Source: Raphanus sativus (Eukaryota > Streptophyta > Magnoliopsida > Brassicales > Brassicaceae). From it: 64,000 bases of DNA. The stretch is taken from positions 25,110,638-25,174,637 of the forward strand of contig NC_079511.1 in NCBI RefSeq assembly GCF_000801105.2, written 5' to 3'. The first letter of the stretch is position 1; every line of letters begins with the position of its first letter. The notes under the pieces are model-generated. The model saw only the letters and a list, made by a program, of their open reading frames with translations. It searched no databases and was not told the origin of the DNA. A program made the position numbers and the translations under genes. This document shows, one piece after another, positions 46,367-60,064 of this stretch.

Positions 46367-48090
46367 ATGGGACAAAGAAATAGATCAGTTGATTTAGAAA
46401 TGGAGCAGCAGCAGCAGCACCACCACCAATCTCAACCCTCTCTCCAACCAGGACCTTGCCTCCTTCTAGGCAGCTTTCCTCAACCGGTTAACAACAACAT
46501 ACCTGCCATGGTTCCTAACTCTCTTCAAGACAACTCGGCAATGTTCTATGGTCTTCCTCAGTACCATCATCATCAGCCTGCTCCCACCAACTACTATGCT
46601 CCTCCCTATGTGGCGTTTCAGCCTCCCCCAAGTCAGTTACCATCTTCTAGCAGTCATGAGAGGAATGCTCACTTTGTGGATCACACACCTGGGGCTTATA
46701 AAAGAAAGAACGCTGAAGGAATACCTTTAAATCCTCTTTTAGCAGCTCCGTTCAACAATGCACCTGAGGCAGTAGCTCCTTTTGGAAGCGTAAGGAGCAG
46801 ACCAGTAGCTGTTATGAACCCTGTTCTTCCTCCTCCTCCTCCTCCTCATGCTCCTCAGGCCCCAAACGGCTTCATTCAAGGGAACTATGCTGGTCATCAT
46901 CCTTACCCACCTCCTGGCTCAATATGGTATGATCAACACCTTGGCATACCTGATGGTTCACCTTCCTTTTGGCCACACTCACCTTACATGCAAGGTACCT
47001 TACCTACCAACCAACCCATAATCTCTTTTTGAACTTTGTAATCTTACTTGTCTATCTTTGGATGGTCTTTTAGGTAGTAACATCGTCGCTGGTTCCGTAG
47101 AGTCTAGTATTAGAAACCCTGCGCCATTCATGTGTCCTCCTCCCCAATTAAACCCGAGAGACCATTATTATCACCCTCCACCTCCTCCTGTACAAGGAGT
47201 GAGAGGCCAGAGCGCCGCATTATACCCTCCGATGGCTTCTTCTCCCTCATACAGAGTCCCTTTTGGGAACTTTGCCCCTCAGAACATAATCAATAGCGGT
47301 CCAGAGATGGGTTCAGTTCAACCAACAGGGCTTCGGATATACCAGCATCCTCCACCTTTAGCAGCTCTTAGACAACACCGTGGAGGAGTTCCTCGGCTTA
47401 GAGTGATGCCTGATGATGTAATAAACTTCTTGCCACTCATTTGTTCTTTCCCCATCTTCTTCACTTTCTTTGTTGCTCAAGATTCTGTTTCTTTTTGGTT
47501 CTATCAAATGTGTGTAGGAAGTTGCTATGCTGGAGTTTGGAGACTTCCTTGGAAATAATCACATTGATCATCATAGAGATATGCGTTTGGACATTGAGGA
47601 AATGTCTTATGAGGTGAGCCATTCATTACTCCTTACCATGTTGTTATCGTAGTTATGTCTTTAGCATGAGTTTGATAACCCGTTTGGTCTGAACAGGAGC
47701 TTCTTGCGTTGAGTGAGCGGATTGGAACTGTAAACACTGGTTTGCCAGAGGAAGATGTTAAGAACCATTTGAAAACAAGAACATGTTCTGTCATCAACCA
47801 TGCAGAAAAGTCTCCACAAACTAAAGATGGAGAAACTGAACCTTGCACCATATGTCAGGTAAGCCAAAGAAGCTTTTAAAGACTGCTTGTACATGCTTTG
47901 GGTTTCAACAGTTGTCTTGATTTGTTTTTTTTTTTAAATACAGGAATGCTTCAAGAACGAAGAAAAGATTGCTACTTTGGATTGTGGGCACGAGTATCAT
48001 GCGGAGTGCTTGGAGAAATGGCTGATTGTGAAGAACGTTTGCCCCATCTGTAAATCAGAAGCATTGGTCATGGAGAAGGGAAACGTATAA
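46367..48090 (+). CDS. TEAR1-like: RING-H2 E3 ubiquitin ligase, TEAR1-like
   Basis: Five coding exons (46367-46994, 47074-47417, 47518-47613, 47697-47858, 47944-48090) join in frame to 458 residues. The long N-terminal part is Pro/His/Gln-rich and disordered (EMEQQQQHHHQSQPSLQP, PPPPPPHAPQAP). A conserved helix follows (LDIEEMSYEELLALSERIGT). The C-terminal RING-H2 (about 406-447) has CTIC, CGHEYHAECLEKW and CPIC. The family transfers ubiquitin. Arabidopsis AT1G53190 (TEAR1) targets TIE1, a TCP co-repressor, in leaf development; gene order supports that orthology. Two 5' UTR introns are likely (45531-45737; 45843 to about 46345), so the mRNA leader is spliced. The RING residues are all present and no defect is seen. 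Confidence 0.92.
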
Positions 48091-49095
48091 TAGGAAGAAG
48101 AATGACTTCTTTTAATCTAATGGGTTTATATTTATATATATTTATATAAAAAAAAGGAAACTTACATGAAGAGAAGAAAACTGAGTTTGGTTTATTTTTC
48201 AGCTCCAAAAAGGATTCTGTAAATTTGTACATTCTTTTGTTTGTGCACATAACATTGTGTGTGAATGGTCATAGACTTTCTTTTTATTTGGTTTCTTGGC
48301 TAAGTGATGATACTGATAAAGTGTACAGTCTAATTTGCTTTTCATTCTTTTATGTTTTCTTGTTCCAAATGCCTAGGGGTTTATTATGTGTTGACCTAAG
48401 ACCATTTCCAATATTATTCATTGAATAGAAAAAATTTATGTGACATATGAAGTTTACTGTAAATCTGTAATTTATGTATCTAAAATAGTATTTCTTTATT
48501 TTTAGTTCTTTTGTCAGTAAAATTATATATTATGAAAGCTCAAATGTGATTACAAAAGTGTTAGCCTAGTCTTACACTGTAAATTAAACCCAAACTAATC
48601 TAATGAAGAGATAAGATTGATTAAGTGATGCTACAAATGAATGTTATTTTATTCTCCCATACATAGATATATAGAAGAAAAAATAGCAATATTTATTTTG
48701 CAGAAAGAAATAGTAATGTTCAATAGGGTTTCCTCTATTATACTATTTGAAGTTAAAAATATCCATTGCCTTAGGCTTTTATTATCTGATTGACCTAAAC
48801 CTAAAGTAACTTGCCTTATAAGTAAACATGCTACATATGGCTTTAGCTTCGGTATGGTTTGACCCAAGTTGTGATTTTGTAACTGAAGATGTTCTTAAAG
48901 AAGAGAAACAAGATAGGTGAGAAGCACCAATGAAAAGACATGTTTATACAGATTTAAATATATTTTTGCAGCCATTGAAGCTTTAATGACAAGTGACGAC
49001 AAACATCCTTTCAATAGCATCTACTGTTGCTTTCTTATCTGTCGAGGCACACTGCATTCTGTCCATCAATATTCTTAAAGAAGAGAAGCAAGATC
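48091..49095. other. 3' UTR of the RING gene and intergenic DNA
   Basis: About 200 bases after the stop are probably 3' UTR. The rest is AT-rich and has no supported gene. Confidence 0.5.
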
Positions 49096-50849
49096 TCAGT
49101 AAACTCTTTCCAGATAATCAGGTTCGGGAAAAGAAGCTTCTAAATGCAATTCTGTCAATACGATCAAAGACTCTCCTACTATATCCAACTGCAAGTCAAA
49201 AACAAATGGTGTTAAAGAAGACTTAGGAGTTAGGAAGGATACCAATGCTCTGTGATGATACCCCTTCTTTTGACATATGACAATAATCTTCTTCAGGGTG
49301 GTTACACAACTAGGATCAATCTTTAAGATATCTTGGTAGCATTATATAAGCCAAAGATACATAACAGGGAGACTGCAGTATATAAGCCACTGCATCCTTA
49401 TAATAAGAATAAATTGACTTATCTTCCTATGTCAATATCAGGCTCTTCTGGCGGTTTCAAAAGAAGTAATCATGGATCCATGTCCCCTTCACAAAACCAA
49501 AAAAAAATCCGGAGAAGCCATGAGATCAGCAGAACTGGTTGTGTGTCATACTCTAAAGTAGTACTAACCAAGAATTTGAATAAGGGCGGCAACTCCATCT
49601 TTCAAAATCTCTCCGTTTTCTTGATATGAGGCATAAGATACGTGGCGGACGGTAAAATGCTCTCTTCCAGTTTTACATTCACATCCATCACTGACCCTGA
49701 GTCACATACGGACACATCATGAGAGCTTCTTTCATGGTTCATGAAAGAAGCCTCTGACTCGTTCATGGCTGAAGATCTTGACTCTGACATGTTGCAGTCT
49801 GGATCTTGAGGGTGCAACTCCTTTGAGTATTTACGACACCATAACCTGTAAAATGTGATTCCTATAAATATATTATTGGTACATGGAAGGTTTCCCAAAC
49901 CACGCCTCCGCATCATCCATCCTGCCAAAAGAAGAAGGTAAACATACAAACACTATCATCAATATACACATTTACAAAATAACATATGCATTGATAAGTA
50001 GATTAACTATAAATAAAGCAAGCTATAGAAACCCTGACGCATCTTTAAAAGCTAGTTTTCAAGAATAATACTCAATCAACACAATGTTACCAGCTAAACG
50101 CAGAATCTAGTTTTTTATTTAAAAAGGAACCTCTTTGTGATGTCTACCAATCTTCCCGATCCAAGTATCATATATTCTTCCAAGTGACTAAGAATTTGTA
50201 TACGAGCCTGCAAGCAAAAAAAAAAAAACACAAACCAGAACATGTAAGAAACAGACAAAGCAAACCACTAGTTTAATTATGGGATTCCAACTTAAAACCA
50301 ATTGGTAATTAGTGGATTGACTCTAACCCTTTATATAGTAGTAGATTAATTTTTATATTTCTGATCTAGGTCTGAAGCGTAGACAATGTGGGAATAACAT
50401 CCATAGAGGGCCCAACATCGGTGTAATAGTAGTTGTAGTAAATTAGATCAAAGGATCTTATGGCTCTGATTCCATGTAATATCTTATGAAAGCTTACCTT
50501 TATTTCACAATAGAAGATGAGTATATATACAACGATAGTTTCCCTTAACCCTAGATATAGAAAAATTACATATATATCTATTCCCATAAAGATAGGGATA
50601 CAATATTAACATATTTCTCCCTTTACAACAACATACAAAACAAAACAGAACCTCATATTCATGGATGGAGAACCAACTCTTATTGTCCCATTGCATCAGA
50701 AAGCTAAGTACACCGCTTGCTTCTATCCAGTTTCTTTGATGAAGCAAAGGAGAGTTCTTTTGAACTTCCTATCTACGACATCGACGCCAGCGAACACGAT
50801 TCTTATGATCTTTGATGTTGATATCCTCGCACATCTCAGTTTTCACCAT
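49096..50849 (-). pseudogene. Broken TAF1A-like gene (AT1G53200-type), at least five exons
   Basis: Minus-strand exons fit with GT-AG junctions and continuous phase: 50207-50131 (ARIQILSHLEEYMILGSGRL), 49921-49883 (MDDAEAWFGKPS), 49845-49569 (LWCRKYSKELHPQDPDCNMS onward), and 49188-49096 (LDIVGESLIVLTELHLEASF to ERVY). A 5' exon starts at ATG 50849 and contains LLHQRNWIEASGVLSFLMQ, which resembles the start of plant TAF1A-like RNA polymerase I factors. Two in-frame stops break it: TAG at 50769-50771, and TGA at 49602-49604 in the third of the exons listed, where F-R-K-M-E-L would be read if it were CGA. An LTR piece lies between the first and second exon at 50360-50611. The function name rests on recalled similarity and on position between the RING gene and NCL. 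Confidence 0.6.
50360..50611 (-). mobile_element. LTR with tRNA-Met primer site, TRIM/copia-like remnant
   Basis: On the minus strand a 137-bp candidate LTR (50611-50475) starts TGTTAATATTG and ends ATATTACA. It is followed directly by TGGAATCAGAGCC, one base off the usual plant initiator-Met primer-binding site TGGTATCAGAGC. The leader continues to about 50360. No second LTR was found, so the element is truncated. The short LTR suits TRIM or small copia families. It lies inside an intron of the broken TAF1A-like gene. Confidence 0.6.
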
Positions 50850-50989
50850 TGCTCTAATCCTCGAATCTTACCCCAATTAGGGAGGAACTAGCCAACTAGG
50901 GTTACTCTTTGGCCTCTGTCAGATTGAGATTAAGAGGTGTTTCCGGCGATAGGAAACTCTCCGGCAACTATCGTCACCCACGAATGACA

Positions 50990-53050
50990 GGTAGTAATGT
51001 ATAACAAAATCTGTTAGTAGATGATTTATTATAAACCTTAAAATAAAAGAAAGTTAGCAGTATTCTGAACTAGGTCCGTCCATTGGGCATTTCTAATGCA
51101 ATATAAATTTTAGAATCAATTTAATTAAACCCAAAGTTTATAAGGATTCAGATTCACATGAGTAAATTTTTTGATATTCAGATCCTGACAAAAATCCGAA
51201 TATCTGTATATTTTTTTATCAAGCTTCCGAATATCTGTATATATCCAGACTTTTTTTACAAAAACCCAAAATTTAAAATTAAATTATAATTAACCATTTA
51301 TTTAATTTAATTAAATTTACCTTTTTGAAAAATTGAAAATTATTAAAATTTAATAAAACTAAAATTTTAATTATTTTATAAAAAATTATATATATTAAAC
51401 ATATATAAATATAATTATATTTTTAAAAATTTAAAATATATAATAGATCCAAAATTCGTAAAATTATTAGCCAGATCTGAAATTCTCTGATATCTGTTTT
51501 ATGGATCATATCAGAACGGATCGTGGATCAGATAATAGATCTCGGATATTAAGTTTCAGGACTACCAAGCATATTATAAAATTAACTAAAATAGTATATA
51601 ACTAATTGTTTATTTTGTTTTAGAATTTTAGTTTTGGATTTAACTTTTAGATTCTGATTTTTTATTTATGTAGATTTTAGATTTTTATAAAAAAAATATG
51701 AATACTAATAATAAAAATTTGAAAATACAAAATGTCACTAAAATAGTTAAAAATATTATAAATAAAAAGTAATATTTACATTTTAAAATACATTTATGAT
51801 GAATATTCGTTTATTATTTCTTTTAGTATTTATGATGAATATTCACAACTGAAATACCCACGTATTCGTCTATTATTTTGAGTATTATTTATATGGGATA
51901 TGCTGGGAAGCTTCGTGATATACTACGGAAGGTGCTTTTGGTGAATGTTTAGTTCTCATTGGAAGAGAAGAGGATAAAGGAAGAACGGTTTCCCATCTGC
52001 CATTTGTAGCTCTTAGGAACATTTCTTCTTTTCTTTTTGCCATCGTATTCAGAAACATCTTTTATATATTTTTTTTTTGACTAAATCTTTTATACCCTTT
52101 CTCTTTTAGTATAATACGTATGATCTGATTTGAAAATTTTTAATGGTATCTACGATGTCGGCAAATGTTGACTAATTCATATGATTATGCTCTTGGGATC
52201 GGTTTAATATCACACGTGTAGCCGCGTAATCAGATCAGGTAATAATGACACTAACGAGCGATTCGAAGCTTATTATACAGTTCCCAGTTCACCCTTACCT
52301 AGCTTTTTCATCCCAATTCTTTTTCCAAAGTTTGGTTTAACGTTCAGAACAATTTTAATTCTTAACTTTCCAGTTATTATTTTCAAAAACCTAGAACCAA
52401 TATATTCCATAATTCTTATAAAATAATTCATATTTCACAACACAACATATTTATATATTTTAAAAAATGATAAACTTAAAATGATTTATATCATGAAACA
52501 TCAAAATCATTATAAAATAAAAATATTAATATGATAATAACAATAATTTTACTATGGATTTTTATTTCATAGAATACAAATTCTTTTTTAAAAAAATTGA
52601 AGACAAAGGCTTTCACATTATAACGACGACGATGGCAAGATCATATATTGTATCACTGGATAAATCATTTTTTGGGAATATTACAATATCAAAATAATCC
52701 TAAAACAGGTAAATAAGTAAATAAATGCTGAAATAATTCGTTGTTACTGTAGGCAAGTAACTGCTAGGTGGATCCAAGACTTTATTTTGTCAGTAAATGC
52801 TTTTGTAATTTTTGTTTTGTTTCTTACATTAGTTTCTCCTAAATTCGTCGACAAAAAAAAAAGTTTCTTCTAAATCCAGTATAAAGAAAAGAAATCAATA
52901 GTTAACATAAGATTAATGATAGGGTTAATATGGTAAAAAGTCACCGCTCTCTTAATCTTCATTTTCCTTCTTCTTCGTCATCTTCCCACAAAAGCTGCCC
53001 CACACGAACTACACACACATAAGACACAAAACTTATCTTTCTGTAATAAT
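50990..53050. other. AT-rich intergenic DNA between the TAF1A-like gene and NCL
   Basis: Repeated GGAT/ATCC-type phrases (AATATCTGTAT, GGATCAGATAAT) at 51130-51560 resemble the repeat at 60210-60740 and suggest an old transposon. No gene is supported. The last 100 bases form the NCL promoter, with an ATTATATATC TATA-like motif at about 53060. Confidence 0.5.
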
Positions 53051-53118
53051 AATATCTCCAATTATATATCTGACCATACTCATCCACAGAGTGTTAGCTT
53101 TTTGTTTTCTTTTCAATC

Positions 53119-55846
53119 ATGAGATTCAGATCTCTACTCTCTCTCCTCTTCCTCCTCTTCTTCACTTCATCAGCCTACGCTCGATTCGTCTCCGTACGTC
53201 CATCTTCAACTGCTCTCATCTCCGATGGAATCAACGGTGGTGGGAGTTTCGTCTCCGGATCGGTTATCAAGAGGGTGGGAGTCACGGCTGAAGAGACAGA
53301 GGAAGCTTGTGAACAGACATATGGGTTCATGCCGTGTACAAAGACAGCGCTTGGGAACGTGTTTCTGATATTGGTTTATGGGTTTCTCATGTTCACGGCG
53401 GCGACTTATCTATCCGCGGGAAGTGAGCTTTTGCTGGAGATCTTGGGACCTGGAATCGTCGGTGGTTTGTTTCTTCCCATGCTCGGAGCACTCCCTGACG
53501 CTATGCTTATTATGGGTAGGTCAAAGGTTTTGTTTCTTTCTTTTTTAAAAAAGTGAATCTTTGTTAGGTTATGTGAATCAAATAGTGAGATATTTTGATG
53601 TATAACTTGTGTCTCTTATCGTTTAGTCGTAGGCCTGGGTTTAGGGTAGTTTTGGTATTTGGTCGGATAGTTCTGTCCGGTAATTAGAATTTGGGTTGTT
53701 CGAACCGAAAAGTTTAGTTTTGTAGTTGGTAGTTTGGTTTTTTTTTAATTTTACCGAAACTAACCTAATATATTGAGTTCCGGTTATATCTCCGTTAAAA
53801 ATGTACTTAAATTTGGGTAATTTTGGTTAATTTGATATTTTGGTTAATTTGATTAATTCGGTTCGGAACTTTCTGTATAAAAAATCTAACGAACCGGTTA
53901 AAAACCAAAATCTTTTTATAAATCTACCAGATTGAACTGAAAACCGACTAACCCGAAATTTTGGTAATGCTCGGTTCAAGACATAAGTGAATCTTTGTTT
54001 AGTCTTTCTTGTGTCAATATAACTTCTTTTTTTTGGTCTTGATGGGTCTCTTGAATCTTATATATGTCTCTGTGTTTTGTGTTCAGTGTCTGGACTTTCT
54101 GGAGACGCGGCAACTGCACAAACCCAAGTCTCTGTGGGAATGGGTTTGCTCGCTGGCTCCACCGTTATGCTTCTCACAGTAATCTGGGGAACTTGCACTG
54201 TTGTTGGCAAGTGTGACCTTCGTGATTCCATTGCTGTCAACAATCAAGACACCAAAGGTTTCCATCTTAAAGGTAACCAGAAAGTAACTTGTGTGTTTAT
54301 GAATTTGATTCTTCCTTTTGTTTTTGGCTTATATAACTATGTTACTAATTGTTTTTTTTTTGTTGCTTTAGATTCTGGTGTAACTGTTGATGTTTGGACC
54401 AGCTATGCTGCAAGAATAATGGCTATATCTGTTATACCGTTCATCATTGTCCAGCTTCCTCAGATGTTGGACTCAACTTCTGGAAGACATTTGGCTGTGT
54501 TGGTTGCTCTAATCCTCTCTGTTCTAATGTTGATCTCTTACTGTGTATATCAGGTAAGTTAGCCACTAGACTGTTGTCTCTTTGTCACCCTTCCTTGAGT
54601 GTGATGATGATGTATATATATAGGTCTTCCAACCATGGATCCAAAGGAGAAGGCTAGCTTTTGCCAAGCACAAGCATGTTATATCAGGAATCTTAAAGCA
54701 CTTGAAACAACATGCTTTGGGAAGGCTTCTTGATGATGAAGGGCAGCCTGATGAACATGTCATTCGAAAGTAAGTAGATCAAAGATGTTGTAAGTAAGGA
54801 CTCTACTCGGTTTGCTTACAGTTTATCTTTTTTTTTTTAATAAGGTTGTTTGAGACGATTGATGCAAACAAGGACGGACACTTGTCAGCAGCTGAACTTA
54901 AGGCGCTTATCATTGGGATCAGCTTTGAGGATATAGATTTTGACAAGGATGATGCTGTTGGGAAAGTTCTCCAGGACTTTGACAAGACGCTTGATGCGCA
55001 GGTTGATCAAGAAGAGTTTGTCCGTGGGATTAAGCATTGGCTTATCCAGGCAATGGGAGCTGCTGGTCCTTCTGGTCCTGACGCCGGTCCTCGCACAATG
55101 AAGTTCCTTGACCATTTCCATGTGGTAAGAGACTATTGGAACACACTTAAAGGTCACAAAAACCTATCTGGAGTTAATGTTTTTTTCTTTCTCTGCAGCA
55201 AACAAAGAGAGAGCATGCTTTATTGGGAGACAATGAGAACGGTGAGAATGATGAGGAGTCAGGGGAGGTTGCAGACCCGAAGTGGATCACCATCAAAGCA
55301 GCTCTACTGCTACTGTTGGGAGCAGCCATTGCAGCTGCGTTTGCTGATCCTTTGGTTGACACAGTGAACAACTTCTCTGCAGCCACAGGGATCCCATCTT
55401 TCTTCATTTCCTTCATCGCTTTGCCTTTAGCAACCAACTCAAGTGAAGCAGTCTCTGCCATCATCTTCGCTTCACGCAAAAAGATCAGAACCGCTTCCTT
55501 GACTTTCTCCGAGGTCTGTTTATTTAATGAACTGAACCATCTTTCTCTCTTCTTATCCTTATACTGAAACCATCTTTGTTGGTGTGTTTGTTTGCAGCTA
55601 TGTGGTGGAGTGACAATGAACAACATTCTGTGTCTCTCCGTGTTCCTAGCAATCGTTTACCTTAGAGGATTAACTTGGAACTTCTCATCAGAAGTGTTGG
55701 TGATTCTCATAGTTTGTCTGGTGATGGGAGGTTTCGCTAGCTTCCGCACAACGTATCCTCTTTGGACATGTTTCATAGCATACTTGCTTTACCCGTTCTC
55801 TTTGGGTCTGGTCTATATTCTCGACTACTGGTTTGGCTGGTCGTAG
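53119..55846 (+). CDS. NCL: NCL: Na+/Ca2+ exchanger-like protein with EF-hands
   Basis: Seven exons (53119-53515, 54087-54272, 54372-54553, 54624-54769, 54845-55124, 55199-55513, 55598-55846) join in frame to 584 residues, almost the length of Arabidopsis NCL (AT1G53210). A signal peptide or first helix (RSLLSLLFLLFFTSSAYA) is followed by two blocks of exchanger helices. The ion-binding alpha repeats are visible as GALPDAMLIM-VSGLSG and ALPLATNSSEAVSAI. Two EF-hands sit in the central loop: D310-E321 (DANKDGHLSAAE) and D350-E361 (DKTLDAQVDQEE). It exchanges Na+ and Ca2+ across an internal membrane and affects salt tolerance and calcium balance (family knowledge). Intron 1 (571 bp) carries what looks like a small transposon (about 53626-53980) with many GGTTCGG-like motifs. 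All junctions are canonical. Confidence 0.96.
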
Positions 55847-56332
55847 TTCAAAGGGTTTGTTCCCATGAGTGAGCTTGCTCTTTGCGTGTTTCCTTTTCTC
55901 TCTTTATGTTATGTATGTAAGAGTGTATAAACTTGAAGTAAAAGTTCTGAGATTGTGAGTGATGATGTGTTTGAAACACTCTTGTCAAAGCTAATAAATA
56001 CATGTCTTGTTTCTTTGGTATGTATTCTTTTCTACTAGACCACTACTATTGGTTGTTACGATTTTACTATTGCAGTAAACTAAAGAATGTGCACTTGTAA
56101 TCTCATTTAGAGGCTTCGATTTACTAATTTTCAAGAAAGAAAACAAAAAGGAAGAATTAGAGATAAAAAAACCGAAGGTCTGGCTATTGATGTATATAAA
56201 AAAATTTGGAATTTATCTTAGTTATCTCCTCGAAAATCCAATTACAAAGTTGGTGTATTGTCACATTTACAAATACTTTGAATATGAATATATTATGGTT
56301 CATTTTGCGTTAACAGATTAAACAATTGTTAA

Positions 56333-56406
56333 GCTCCCGTAGCTCAGTTGGTTAGAGCGTTGGTCTTATGAGCCGAAGGTCGCGGGTTCGAGCCCCGCCG
56401 GGAGCA
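56333..56406 (+). tRNA. tRNA-Ile (anticodon UAU)
   Basis: A complete 74-base cloverleaf: acceptor GCTCCCG/CGGGAGC, D arm GCTC...GAGC, anticodon stem TTGGT/GCCGA around loop CTTATGA (anticodon TAT, reading AUA), T arm GCGGG TTCGAGC CCCGC. No intron and no genomic CCA. A T-run Pol III terminator follows at 56416-56420 and another at 56423-56431. Confidence 0.95.
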
Positions 56407-56573
56407 AAATGAGATTTTTCATTTTTTTTTCGAAAATGTCACTTCTCAAATTTTACTTCAAGCCGTAAAATAACGTTATGAATCATACAAAATGTGAATT
56501 TCATGTATACTTCTTTGTCTGTTCTTGAATAATATGTATGTTTTAAGAATATAAGAGCCAATGAGCCATTACA

Positions 56574-56600
56574 GGGAGCAAAATGGGATTTTTCATTTTT
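56574..56600. repeat. Partial copy of the tRNA 3' end and terminator
   Basis: GGGAGCAAAATGGGATTTTT repeats the tRNA-Ile tail and terminator (56400-56426) with one substitution, 174 bases downstream. Confidence 0.75.
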
Positions 56601-56814
56601 AATGCGATGATCCAAAAAGTTGATTACATTGAAGTATACATCTCCAAGCAGGCTGCATTACCACTTAGGTCCTGCTTCCAAAAGACTTGTCAGTGATAAT
56701 ATTTAGCTTTTATAAATCTTGGCTAAAAGTGAATATTGATGATGTTGTAGCAGTCTTCAACTCTGTTTAGTTGCCAATGCTATATTGTAATTTTAGATAT
56801 GAAACCAATTCTCC

Positions 56815-57965
56815 TGCTAGCTTCTTCCATGTTATCCAAGGAATCCCAGTTTCATCAATGATAAGCGTCACCATAATTTTCTTATTGCAGCTATAATCTG
56901 CTTGATAGCTTTCAAAGGGAGTTGAAAGCATGACCTGCATACAATGGGAGGGAACAAATGCGGTAGCTGTGATTACAACTTTCTTTTCCTGCAGAGGATA
57001 AGAGTTTAGAGTACTAGCTTTCCATTTTTGAGCTATCCTCCAAGTTAGAAAAGAGAAAGCATTGCTTTTATTTTGTCTTATACAATGTGGTACAATGTGG
57101 GAGTGGGAGTCCTAAATACTTTTCAAAGCCTCTTGATCTTTGTATCCCCCATTATTGAACTAATATGCTTTCTATTACCAGCTTGTATGTTACAAAAAAA
57201 AAAAAAAAAAAGTTTACCAGCTTGTAATCAAATTCCCAAACATAATGGAATACTTTTGAAAGTTAGTTACCTGACCTGATACTCCTAGTTAGCTTCTTAG
57301 AGTATCCATGACTACCTTGCGTTCATCTTCCTTAGTTTTTCAGAAGAGAAGCGAATCATATGCAAAAAGCAAGCTTAATATAGGTTGATTCTCTAAAATA
57401 ACACAATGAATACAAGGCTTTACAAACGATCTTCGTGAACTTTATAGTTGAGCTTATATGCAATATTAGTTAACTGATTGGCCTATAGTCGCTAAGAACA
57501 TTGGATTTGCAAACTTTAGATCATTAAGTTATGAGTGTGGTTACTTTTAAGGTCTAACTCATCCTGTTCAAAAACATCAGGGGGAAACTTAAGCACACCT
57601 ACGCTTATCAGAGGCCAATAGTCTTCATAGAAGAATGTATTTAAACCATATGGTCCTGGAATTTTATCTATATTCCATCTGCTGCATGGCTTTATATAGC
57701 TTTCTTTAGTTACTTGAACTAAGGATGCATGTGCCTACAAGATGTCATTGACATTACCACTGAAATGTGAAGCAAAAACATCATTAGAATAGTTCACAAT
57801 TACTCGTTGAACATCTTTGGTCGATGACCAGGTTTTTCCATTATCATCCATAATATATGTAGTTTGGCCATAGCTGATCTTTTGTTTTGTACTTGCATGG
57901 TATTCTTATCACCAGCATAGGGCCATTGTACTTGTAATCAAGACATGAAGCTTCATATGCCCTTA
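56815..57965 (-). pseudogene. Decayed LINE ORF2 remnant
   Basis: Minus-strand reading gives GDKNTMQVQNKRS, then in another frame MDDNGKTWSSTKDVQRVIVN and FASHFSG, followed by IDKIPGPYGLNTFFYEDYWP, the typical ORF2 segment ahead of the reverse transcriptase core. Further along (56990-56820) AFVPSHCMQVML and WITWKKLAGE match the post-RT region. The catalytic FADD core is missing, and stops and frame changes abound. It lies between NCL and mMDH, where Arabidopsis carries TCP3. Confidence 0.7.
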
Positions 57966-58362
57966 TGCAGCATGGCTTTTAACCATTACATCTCTTTATA
58001 TTAATTTGTTTTCTAGTTGTTGAGATGGTTTCAACGCAAAAACACTTGCCATTTGCGGAATTTTGTTTGGCTCATAACGATTTAGCCAGAAATCATAAAT
58101 TAAAAAAAAAAAGAACTGTAGAAACAGTAAAAAGTAAACAAGGGTGGAGAAAGAAGACGAATCAAGCACACTTGTGATCTGATTATGACAGAAGTATCAT
58201 TGTTCCGAAAGGAAGAAACCTACATGTTTGACAAGGTACAGTCTTATCTCTGTGCTTTGGGAATGAACCCAAAAAGCCTTAAAACACATGGATTTTATTG
58301 ATGAAAGGGCGATAATATAACCGGAAAATTGGGAAAATAACCGAGTTAAAAATCGGTTGAAC

Positions 58363-59940
<1,578 letters not shown>

Positions 59941-60064
59941 TTTTGAGATTGGAAGCTAGGGTTTGCTCTGGAGGAGAGAAGGAAAAGCGAATCTAAGGAG
60001 ATGCTCTTTTTTATGTGGTGAATGAAGCTCTCTCTCACACTCGACGATAGTTTATACTATGATG

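Noticed and set aside
48993..49226. 77-codon plus-strand frame with plausible composition
   Set aside because: The opposite strand holds a spliced exon (49188-49096) that continues the TAF1A-like reading with correct phase, so this is its antisense shadow.
55174..55626. 150-codon minus-strand frame
   Set aside because: Antisense to exon 6 of NCL, which is clearly coding on the plus strand.
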